Origin: Treponema sp.
GTDB lineage: Bacteria; Spirochaetota; Spirochaetia; Treponematales; Breznakiellaceae
DNA: 32,356 nt
NCBI GenBank assembly: GCA_031278815.1
Contig: JAITJS010000042.1
Coordinates: 1 to 32,356, forward strand
Direction: 5' to 3'
Made by a program: the position numbers and the translations under genes. A model generated the notes under the pieces. The model worked only from the letters and a program-made list of their open reading frames with translations, did no database searches and was not told the DNA's origin. Below are positions 26,480 through 32,356 of this stretch, piece after piece. How positions within the stretch are numbered: position 1 is the stretch's first letter; each line of letters opens with the position of its first letter.

Positions 26480-26524
26480 GTTCTTGAGTATACCCTGAAT
26501 CAGCAACAAAAAAAACCCCGTAAC

Positions 26525-26605
26525 CAGGGCTAACCACGGCGCCACAGGCCTCCACTTACCGTTGCTTCCTTCCGGACCTGGCGGGGTTGGGCGGCGCCTG
26601 TTCGC
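26525..26605 (-). ncRNA. ffs: Signal recognition particle 4.5S-type RNA
   Basis: On the minus strand the core CCAGGTCCGGAAGGAAGCAAC contains the GGAA tetraloop and asymmetric bubble that bind Ffh. GGCGCC arms near 26594 and 26541 close the hairpin. A GGGG-then-T8 sequence follows at about 26513-26520. It is just upstream of dnaX, as in many bacteria. The exact ends are approximate. Confidence 0.9.
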
Positions 26606-26631
26606 ATGGTTCCTAGCTACAGGGTTTTATA

Positions 26632-26660
26632 ACCCTATCGTGATGAACGAGGCTTGTCAA
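26632..26660 (-). promoter_or_regulatory. Possible promoter of the SRP RNA
   Basis: On the minus strand: TTGACA, 17 bp, TAGGGT (weak -10); a TTATAA lies a few bases further. The consensus -35 is the stronger half of the evidence. Confidence 0.35.
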
Positions 26661-26835
26661 GCCGTTCCAGGGCTGAACTTAAGGAAAATCCATATAAAAT
26701 GCAGTGGGAAAGAAAAAAACTGCATGGTTCATGTAACTATTAGCATCATATCATGTTATCCATAATAAAGTAGCGAGTACAGAAAGTGAGATACTCCAAG
26801 TAAAAAGTCGTCATCTAAAAAGGTATCATGCAACA

Positions 26836-26932
26836 CCCTTCCCAAAACAACGGTTATGGGAAGGGTTCTTTCAAAGTAGGATCTTTTCTTTGTTGCCGTA
26901 ACCGGTTCTCCTCCTCCCGGTTACGGTTTTTT
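26836..26932 (+). terminator. Two orphan hairpins, one a strong terminator
   Basis: CCCTTCCC/GGGAAGGG (26836-26865) has a short weak T-tract. CCGTAACCGG/CCGGTTACGG (26896-26926) is followed by T6. The second is a classical plus-strand terminator, yet no gene ends here. It may stop a small RNA starting in the 26660-26830 gap, or be the leftover of a lost gene. Confidence 0.65.
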
Positions 26933-27157
26933 AGTGCGCCCGGCATGGGTGACAAGCGGTCGGCGCTACCCCGCCGCAAGAATCAGGAACGAAGGACCTG
27001 CGCCGCACCCACCTTGCCCACCGCAGGCGCGCCCAGATCACCGTCGCACACAAGTTGTCCACCACAGGGCTGTTGCTTAACGAAAGGGCCCACGCCTCCG
27101 GGAGGCGCCTTCGACCCTGCGGCTTGCCAGCGGCCTTACCATCAGCGGCCCTTGCCC
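26933..27157. other. GC-rich spacer with no recognised gene
   Basis: No supported gene was found. The composition is more GC-rich than the neighbours. A minus frame includes a protein-like run (KQQPCGGQLVCDGDLGAP), but it has no start and I do not call it. Confidence 0.4.
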
Positions 27158-27378
27158 TATAGTTATTACTATGCAAATGACCCTGAACGTTCCCGAAGCG
27201 GCGAACCTATCGGAAACCGATGCCCAGTTCCTTTTCGCCATGAAACTCTTTGAGGCTGAAAAGCTTTCCCGCGGCAAAGCCGCCGAAGTCGCCGGTCTTT
27301 TCTATCGGACCTTCTATGAGTTGCTCATCCGCTACAATATCCCCATTGTTTCCTACCGCGCTGATGACGTAAAGATGG

Positions 27379-27500
27379 ATGTTGAAAATACCCGCCGGCA
27401 TTTCGGATACGCCGATCCTTTCCGACACGAGCGGTCTGATAGCCTTTGCAAACATCGGCCGTTTCGATCTTCTTCAGACTGTATGCCGGAGGGTCATAGT
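27379..27500 (+). pseudogene. DUF3368 PIN-domain toxin, N-terminal fragment
   Basis: In the +1 frame relative to the antitoxin, ILSDTSGLIAFANIGRFDLL is the N-terminal beta-strand and first acidic residue (SDTSGLIA) of PIN/DUF3368 nucleases, the usual toxin partner of UPF0175. The homology stops near residue 40 and the remaining ~110 residues, with the other acidic catalytic residues, are gone. It is surely inactive. Confidence 0.65.
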
Positions 27501-27602
27501 ATACGCCCCGTTCCCCATAACCAGGACATACTTCTGCTGGGCCTGGAGCGGCAAAACCGGGATAAACACCAGCAGGACGCATACATAGTTACGCAATGTC
27601 AT
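27474..27602 (-). pseudogene. Caspase-like (peptidase C14) protein, N-terminal stub
   Basis: From an ATG at 27602 with AAAGGAGT upstream, a signal peptide (MTLRNYVCVLLVFIPVLP) is followed by KYVLVMGNGAYT. The latter is the first strand of caspase-like domains in bacterial proteins (KYxLVIGNGxY). It ends at a TGA after 42 codons, within the PIN fragment on the other strand. The catalytic His and Cys are missing. This is a remnant joined at about 27495 by deletion. Confidence 0.55.
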
Positions 27603-27661
27603 ACTTACTCCTTTTTCTCACGACGCTTATGGTGTGCTATACTCCTCGCGGAGGAACAAGC

Positions 27662-27997
27662 ATGATACCCCAAAGCATTTCCGGGGGGCGTAAAGGCGTT
27701 ATTATTGGGATTGTCGTTTTATCTAACCGCCGCCGCGTTGTTTGCCCAGCCATTCCCCAGGGCACGGCGATTTCTTGGGCCCTCAATTTCCTGCGGGACA
27801 AGGGGCCGGTTAAAATGCTGGACCAAGAAAAGCAGGTGGACTTCAAGGTGATTCCCCTCTCCCTGTTCGCAGACAGCCGAGCCTACTCAATAGCCGAATA
27901 TGCGACCTTGTTCAGCTCCAACCCTCAGCATTGGGATGACAAAATCCTTATGGTAAAAAAAGCAGCGCGGAATCTAAACCCGTGGTTATCGGCATGA
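27662..27997 (+). CDS. Unrecognised protein, possibly a fragment
   Basis: A 111-residue frame starting MIPQSISGGRKGVIIGIVVL after a GCGGAGGAA site, with a -10 TATACT at 27638-27643. A CTCC/GGAG stem could hide the ribosome-binding site. The sequence is mixed; I recognise no family and no catalytic motif. The flanking decay makes a gene fragment likely. Confidence 0.35.
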   Translation: MIPQSISGGRKGVIIGIVVLSNRRRVVCPAIPQGTAISWALNFLRDKGPVKMLDQEKQVDFKVIPLSLFADSRAYSIAEYATLFSSNPQHWDDKILMVKKAARNLNPWLSA

Positions 27998-28136
27998 ACT
28001 GCCCTGATTCTTTTCTCACGGCCCGTGCGGTTTTCAGCCTGCTCCTGGCGATAAAACACCGGTAGACGGCTCGGATTTTACGGCCACACAACTCATGGGT
28101 AGCCTCCTACGCAATTTACCCTTACTAAGAGCCGCT

Positions 28137-29960
28137 TTAGAGCAGCCCTCCAGGCCCTGGTCTTATCAGATCTTCCCGGTGGGCCACATGGAGCGCTTTC
28201 CGGACCAAAGCGCGGTTTTCCGGTTTGTTGAAGTGGATAAGCGCACGTTGAAGCCGCTTTTCCCGTTCCCCTGGTACAGGGATGGGCTCCATGGTGCGGG
28301 GGTCGAGGCCGGTACGGTACATCACCGTGGAAAGGGTTCCGGGAGTGGGGTAAAAGTCTTGAACCTGATCCGGGATGAAACGGCTTTTCTTGAGATACAA
28401 GGCCAGTTCCACCCCATCGGTAAGGGTCGATCCTGGATGGCCTGACATAAAATAGGGAACCAGGTATTGTTTGCATCCCAGTTCGCGGTTTGTTTCAGTA
28501 TAATCCTGCACGAATTTTCTATAGGTCTCATGATCGCCCTTGCCCATAGCTGCAAGAACCGAGGAAGCGACATGTTCTGGGGCAACCTTGAGCTGACCGC
28601 TCACATGCCGGCGGCAGAGGGTCCTCAGAAACTCCTTCCCGTATCGCCTATCAAGGCTCAGATAATCAAAGCGAATTCCTGAACGGATAAAGATCTTTTG
28701 TATACCTGCTCCAGAGTTCCTCAGGGCATTGAGGGTTTCTAGGTAATCCTGGTGCTTAACCCGGAGCCGCGGGCAAGGGGCGGGGTAAAGGCATTCCCGG
28801 TCCGGGCAAAAGCCCCCTTGGGTCTGGCGGGTACAGGCAGGACGGTAAAAGTTTGCCGTAGGGCCTCCTACATCATGGATATACCCCTTAAAGCCTTCCT
28901 GCTGGGTTAGGGTTTTCGCCTCTCTCAGGAGGCTCTCCTGACTTCTTCCGGTAACGGCCCGGCCCTGGTGAAAGGTGATGGCACAAAAGGAGCAGCCCCC
29001 GAAACAGCCTCGGCTTGAAACCAGGGAAAAGGCCACTTCCTTAAGGGCAGGTATGCCTCCTACCGCATCGTACTGAGGATGGGCGCTCCGGGTATAGGGA
29101 AGCTCGTAAATGTTATCCAGTTCCGCTTGGGTAAGGGGAAAAGCCGGAGGGTTCTGGATGACCCAGCGATCCCCATCGCTTCGTTCCAGCAGAGGCTGGG
29201 CGCTTAAGGGATCTGCCTGTAAGCGCTGCAGCATGAAGTGGGTTGCGTACTGTTGTAAGGACTGACCATCCTTCCCTTTGACCGCTTCATAATCCGGGAG
29301 CCTTATCCCAGAAATCTGAGGATTCCCCACATGGAAGGCACGGACACAAGTTCCCCGCACATCTTGAATAGCCGCAAGCGGCTCACCTGCATGGAGCCTG
29401 TGGGCAATCTCCCGGATAGGCCTTTCTCCCATGCCGTAGACCAGGATGTCCGCCTTAGCATCCAACAGTATGGAACGCCGCACCTGATTAGACCAGTAAT
29501 CGTAATGGGCAAAACGACGAAGGCTCGTTTCAATGCCGCCGATAATAACCGGGATGTTTTTATAGACCGAACGGATCCCCGCCACATAAGTAAGGGTGGC
29601 CCGATCAGGCCGGAACCCCGCCTTGCCTCCTGGGGAATAGGCGTCTTCAGCACGGGGCTTTTTCATCGCAGTATAATGGGCCACTAGAGAATCCATATTG
29701 CCTGCGCCCACTAGAAAAGCCAGCCGGGGCCTGCCTAAGACCGTATAGGAAGCCCGGTTTTTCCAATCCGGCTGGGGAATAATACCTACCCGGTACCCCG
29801 CATCTTCCAAAACCCGGGATATAAGGGCCGCCGCAAAGGCAGGATGATCCACATAGGCATCGCCGGAAACAAAAATAAAATCGCAAACATCCCAGCCCCG
29901 ATCATCCATATCCTTCCGGCTTATGGGCAGAAATCGAAGCTGGGAACGCGGTATGGCCAC
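28137..29960 (-). CDS. YgiQ-family radical SAM protein
   Basis: A 607-residue protein with an N-terminal YgiQ domain (FLPISRKDMDDRGWDVCDFI, VSGDAYVDHPAFAAALISRV) and a radical SAM core containing the [4Fe-4S] motif RGCFGGCSFCAITF (CxxxCxxC). A Cys-rich segment and YLVPYFMSGHPGSTL follow. The substrate is unknown in the family. I keep the GTG start at 29960 because homology to E. coli YgiQ begins at once after it. The gap to the upstream NFU gene is 9 bp, so they form an operon. Confidence 0.92.
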   Translation of the reverse strand: MAIPRSQLRFLPISRKDMDDRGWDVCDFIFVSGDAYVDHPAFAAALISRVLEDAGYRVGIIPQPDWKNRASYTVLGRPRLAFLVGAGNMDSLVAHYTAMKKPRAEDAYSPGGKAGFRPDRATLTYVAGIRSVYKNIPVIIGGIETSLRRFAHYDYWSNQVRRSILLDAKADILVYGMGERPIREIAHRLHAGEPLAAIQDVRGTCVRAFHVGNPQISGIRLPDYEAVKGKDGQSLQQYATHFMLQRLQADPLSAQPLLERSDGDRWVIQNPPAFPLTQAELDNIYELPYTRSAHPQYDAVGGIPALKEVAFSLVSSRGCFGGCSFCAITFHQGRAVTGRSQESLLREAKTLTQQEGFKGYIHDVGGPTANFYRPACTRQTQGGFCPDRECLYPAPCPRLRVKHQDYLETLNALRNSGAGIQKIFIRSGIRFDYLSLDRRYGKEFLRTLCRRHVSGQLKVAPEHVASSVLAAMGKGDHETYRKFVQDYTETNRELGCKQYLVPYFMSGHPGSTLTDGVELALYLKKSRFIPDQVQDFYPTPGTLSTVMYRTGLDPRTMEPIPVPGEREKRLQRALIHFNKPENRALVRKALHVAHREDLIRPGPGGLL

Positions 29961-29969
29961 CGAAACGGC

Positions 29970-30194
29970 TTAGACTCCAATAACTGAGGTAACCTCAGGG
30001 ATTTCTTTTTTCAGGTGGTTTTCAATTCCCATCTTCAAGGTCATCTGAGCCATAGGGCATCCGCCGCAGGCGCCAGTCAATTTTAATGATACTGTACCGT
30101 CATCAGCCACAGAAACGAATTCCACATCCCCGCCGTCCGCTTGGAGGGAAGGGCGGACCTTATCCAGGGAGGTCTTTATTTGATCTTCAAGCAT
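29970..30194 (-). CDS. NFU-domain iron-sulfur scaffold protein
   Basis: A 74-residue single NFU domain with the cluster-binding CGGCPMAQMTL (CxxC) and LQADGGDVEFV. It carries or transfers Fe-S clusters in the cytoplasm and fits its radical-SAM neighbour, which needs a [4Fe-4S] cluster. A GAGGAG site precedes the ATG. It is short, with no N-terminal IscU-like domain. Confidence 0.93.
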   Translation of the reverse strand: MLEDQIKTSLDKVRPSLQADGGDVEFVSVADDGTVSLKLTGACGGCPMAQMTLKMGIENHLKKEIPEVTSVIGV

Positions 30195-30274
30195 ATAGTC
30201 TCCTCATAGATATGAATATACCAAATATAATAAGGATATGTCTATAATAGGCGCTGTAAGTTTCCCTATACCTC

Positions 30275-30303
30275 TTGCATATCCCTTCGTTTTGTGGTAT
30301 AAA
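30275..30303 (+). promoter_or_regulatory. Strong sigma-70 promoter without a gene downstream
   Basis: TTGCAT, 17 bp, TATAAA. The start is about 30310. No open frame follows before 30671, so it may drive the RNA below or the FN3 lipoprotein leader. Confidence 0.65.
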
Positions 30304-30309
30304 TACACT

Positions 30310-30438
30310 AGCTATGAGTGATAGAGGGCTACGGGCCGCTACAAGCCAGTTTTTAGGGCAGACCTCGCCGCACGCACGTAATTATGGGGCGCTTGTAGTT
30401 CGTGTCAAGCACCTGACAGCTTAAATTCTCACTTTTTT
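30310..30438 (+). ncRNA. Candidate structured RNA
   Basis: From the promoter to a T6 run the ~128 nt sequence has AGTGA (30317-30321) pairing with TCACT (30429-30433), and CTACAAGC (30339-30346) with GCTTGTAG (30391-30398). The distal T6 directly follows the closing stem, like a terminator. It does not match tmRNA, RNase P, c-di-GMP-I or SRP signatures that I know. Confidence 0.4.
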
Positions 30439-30459
30439 ACAGTTTTCTCTCTTTACCTT

Positions 30460-30502
30460 AAAAAGGCAGGAGTCTCCGTATCGGGACATACCAGCCTTTT
30501 TT
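30460..30502 (+). terminator. Terminator-like hairpin in the long leader
   Basis: AAAAAGGC/GCCTTTTT (with a broken AGG/CC extension) and a T-run. It would end transcripts from the 30275 promoter. Confidence 0.6.
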
Positions 30503-30581
30503 ATTTCCCCCTGTATTCCACGCCACGCTTTTTGAAAAGCAGCATCGGCTTAAAAGAAGCCGCCGGACAGAGACACTGAAA

Positions 30582-30607
30582 ACGCGCCCTTGTGCGCGTG
30601 GGTTTTT
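30582..30607 (+). terminator. Hairpin with T-run before the FN3 lipoprotein
   Basis: ACGCGC/GCGCGT with a 6-nt loop, then GGGTTTTTA. It is 64 bp before the lipoprotein start, so it may act as an attenuator or end an upstream RNA. Confidence 0.5.
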
Positions 30608-30670
30608 ATACCGGGGCCGTTGGCTCAGGACCCAATTTTAGACGGCGGAAAAGACCGCAAAGGGTTTGTT

Positions 30671-31360
30671 ATGAAAAAATCGTATATAGCGGCGGCTTTA
30701 CTGGCGTACGCCGTTATTATCTTCACGTGGGTTGGTTGCGAAAATGCGGCCGGCCTGTTGTCCGGCAAGGTTCCGGACACGCCTTCGGGCGTAACGGCGG
30801 AGGCGCGGTCCTCCGATAGCATCATCGTTTCATGGAACGCAGTATCCGGCGCGGACGATTACAAGGTGTGCTCTGGGACAAGTTCATCTTCCGTTGACAG
30901 TCTGGCCAGTACGGTATCGGGTACGTCATATACCCATACAGGATTGACGGCTAATACGACCTACTATTACTACATCAAGGCGGTCAACAGTGCCGGTGAG
31001 AGCGGCTATTCTTCTTACGCTTCCGCTAAAACATCATCTTCCGGCAGTACTACCCCCACAAAACTTGCTACGCCCACAATCCTTGAAACATTTTCAGACA
31101 GCAGTTATGATTTTGTTCAGATTTCATGGACTGATGTGCCTGGTGCATCTACTTACAAAGTATATCGCAGCACAAGCGCCAACGGCACTTATTCCGAAAT
31201 AACTGTTTCTCTTGGTACTACCGGCAGCAACACCGTAAATGCCACAGATTCAAACCCCAGAAAGGGTACGAGTTATTACAAAGTGCGAGCGATTCCCAAC
31301 ACTACATACACTCCTAACTTAACCGAAAGCGACCTTAGTTATGTAAGTGTTGCTAGATAA
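30671..31360 (+). CDS. Lipoprotein with two fibronectin-III domains
   Basis: A 229-residue protein with a signal peptide and lipobox TWVGC. Two FN3 repeats follow: VTAEARSSDSIIVSWNAVSG (~42-130) and ILETFSDSSYDFVQISWTDV (~145-229). It is probably anchored outside the cytoplasmic membrane. I use the ATG at 30671 because AAAGGG lies upstream and the signal peptide starts there; an earlier start adds a non-signal tail. The next ~470 bp hold only pseudogene sequence. Confidence 0.85.
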   Translation: MKKSYIAAALLAYAVIIFTWVGCENAAGLLSGKVPDTPSGVTAEARSSDSIIVSWNAVSGADDYKVCSGTSSSSVDSLASTVSGTSYTHTGLTANTTYYYYIKAVNSAGESGYSSYASAKTSSSGSTTPTKLATPTILETFSDSSYDFVQISWTDVPGASTYKVYRSTSANGTYSEITVSLGTTGSNTVNATDSNPRKGTSYYKVRAIPNTTYTPNLTESDLSYVSVAR

Positions 31361-31382
31361 CGCAAAGGCCGGCACTGAAAAA

Positions 31383-31853
31383 CCGGGGCGGCTTTACCGG
31401 CAACTACGATGACCTCGTAGAACACGTCCACCAGTTCCTTGGCGAAGCCGCTTACCAGCTCTGCGACGGCTTCGCGGTCAACACTGGGTACTTCTCCGTA
31501 TAACCCAATGTGGGCGGCACCTTCGACACAGTAACCGAGGGCCATGACACGGGCAAACACCCGTAACCTTCCGCACCCGCGCCCCCCTCTGCGCCCTGGC
31601 CGAACACATCGTCGTGGAAGTAGCGGGCCTCGTCGACTCCTCAGGCTACATCAACGAGTTCATCGACATTACCACCGAAGCGGTCAACGAAACCCTCACT
31701 CACGGGGGCATGTTCAACATCTCCGGCCACAAGATCAAAATAGCAGGGCATTTAGCGGAAACGTGGCCTCAAAACTTATCGGCATAATCCCCGCCATCCT
31801 TACCATCCCTGACGGAGCCCGCTCCCTAACCCGTCCTCCACTCCGCACATAGC
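31383..31853 (+). pseudogene. HU-like DNA-binding/DUF4469 protein, decayed
   Basis: The translation shows HU-like and DUF4469-type blocks: NYDDLVEHVHQFLGEAAY, GTFDTVTEGHDTGKHP, then VTFRTRAP and VDSSGYINEFIDITTEAVN, GGMFNISGHKIKIAG and VASKLIGIIPA. It is broken by TAA at 31501, a frame change at about 31562 (a single base lost in a C run would explain it), and another near 31745. The N-terminal start and the last strands are missing. It is clearly non-functional. Confidence 0.7.
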
Positions 31854-32096
31854 CTATATGTAACACCGCGAGCCTATGCGGGGCTTTATCCGTAGCGTTA
31901 GCGCAGATCCCTGACTAACAGGATACAGGCATAGACTTTGCATTGTATTCGCAAACAGGGTTTAATGGCGCACCCTAAAAGGCGGCCGATTGGAAGAGGG
32001 ACCTCAATCCCTGGAAGTGTTTTATGAGTTTATCCGAGTGCTGCCCTTTTGCGGATGACTCGTTTCTCCCTATATACTATATACTACAGTGTACCT
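31854..32096. other. Spacer with short hairpins, no gene
   Basis: I see no open frame or promoter. Short stems (AGGGA/TCCCT near 31996) and a tandem TATATACTA run (about 32071-32086) are the only structure. Confidence 0.5.
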
Positions 32097-32224
32097 AATC
32101 CAACGTGAGTTCGCCAATGACACGGGTTATGTCGAGGCATGACGTAACGCTATAAGCCTGATCCTTCGTGGTATCCAGGCCGGATGATGGGCGTGCTTTG
32201 TTTCTGTCGAACTCACGTTAATCC
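32097..32224. mobile_element. Miniature inverted-repeat element with target duplication
   Basis: AATCC (32097-32101) is followed by AACGTGAGTTCG (32102-32113). At the far side CGAACTCACGTT (32208-32219), the exact complement, is followed by AATCC (32220-32224). The element is 118 bp with perfect 12-bp terminal inverted repeats and a 5-bp direct duplication, the footprint of a non-autonomous transposon. It encodes no protein. Confidence 0.75.
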
Positions 32225-32246
32225 AAGCATGGAGTGCCGAAATCCA

Positions 32247-32356
32247 ATGAAAAAGTCTTTCCTTGTTCTTTTCTGCATCCTCAGCGCCCTTTCTTCCCTC
32301 TCTTCTCAAACCCTCGTCACCGAGCCTCAAACCATCAAAACTACCAGCATATCCCT
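32247..32356 (+). CDS. Secreted protein, 5' end only
   Basis: The start of a gene cut by the window edge. It begins MKKSFLVLFCILSALSSLSS, a signal peptide, then QTLVTEPQTI. No lipobox is seen. Function cannot be read from 36 codons. No clear Shine-Dalgarno precedes the ATG, and the miniature element ends 22 bp upstream, so it may have supplied or disturbed the promoter. Confidence 0.55.
   Translation, partial: MKKSFLVLFCILSALSSLSSQTLVTEPQTIKTTSIS

Larger units (their letters stand above)
27171..27665 (+). pseudogene. UPF0175-family antitoxin with read-through C-terminus
   Basis: The first ~75 residues (LNVPEAANLSETDAQFLFAM, then AAEVAGLFYRTFYELLIRYN, then IPIVSYRADDVKMDVENTRR) match UPF0175 antitoxins, which normally have 75-90 residues. 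The normal stop after ~DVENTRR is lost, and the frame reads on for another 90 residues that overlap the toxin in a different frame and look random. A TTACCA, 16 bp, TATAGT promoter precedes it with the start at about 27170, right at the ATG. Confidence 0.65.

Noticed and set aside
30310-30438. c-di-GMP-I riboswitch or tmRNA
   Set aside because: The conserved signatures of those RNAs are absent.
1-32356. CRISPR array, prophage, replication origin or rRNA
   Set aside because: No regular spaced repeats, no phage structural genes, no DnaA boxes or dnaA-dnaN context, and no rRNA-like sequence were seen.

Overview
The window looks like a chromosomal segment of a Treponema-type spirochaete, probably a gut relative rather than T. 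pallidum. This is inference from gene content: a BMP-family nucleoside ABC operon, ClpC, a spirochaete-style EF-G, fibronectin-III lipoproteins and many small decayed mobile or accessory fragments. No marker gene fixes the species. About 25 genes are intact and most are housekeeping. Promoters with clear -35/-10 hexamers 16-18 bp apart are easy to see.

Layout. 1-522: the edge of a RAYT (REP-associated tyrosine transposase) gene, a decayed minus-strand reading frame and tRNA-Cys. 583-5620 (minus): a complete ABC importer, written lipoprotein, then hairpin terminator, then ATPase, permease and permease. 5917-11524 (plus): clpC, the tail of a fumarylacetoacetate-hydrolase-type gene, a small membrane protein and an EF-G. 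11601-12683 (minus): a membrane diguanylate cyclase. 12790-14990 (plus): a 2[4Fe-4S] ferredoxin, a LysM/M23 peptidase and a secreted protein. 15154-17019 (minus): M29 aminopeptidase and recX. 17298-19204 (plus): proC and a UDP-glucuronate-epimerase-like gene. 19228-20701: an XRE regulator divergent from a lipoprotein across a repeat-rich control region. 21172-23927 (plus): a cupin regulator, an isopropylmalate-isomerase-like pair and a small Cys-rich protein. 23954-26605 (minus): the conserved SRP RNA-dnaX-ebfC-recR cluster. 26600-28136: a gene graveyard (orphan terminators, broken toxin-antitoxin pair, caspase-like stub, unknown protein). 28137-30194 (minus): NFU scaffold and YgiQ radical-SAM protein. 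30275-32356: a promoter with a possible structured RNA, a second fibronectin-III lipoprotein, a decayed HU-like/DUF4469 gene, a small transposon-like element with a target duplication, and the start of a secreted protein.

I do not see a complete new defence or biosynthetic system. The most unusual material is (a) a 128-bp element with perfect 12-bp terminal inverted repeats and an AATCC duplication, (b) a 127-bp inverted-repeat element near 21 kb, (c) a control region with four TTATGGTA-type boxes at 26-28 bp intervals, (d) unannotated structured RNA candidates near 30.3 and 15.0 kb, (e) a collapsed UPF0175/PIN toxin-antitoxin locus fused back-to-back with a caspase-like fragment, and (f) several genes whose predicted transcription start falls on the start codon, suggesting leaderless mRNAs.
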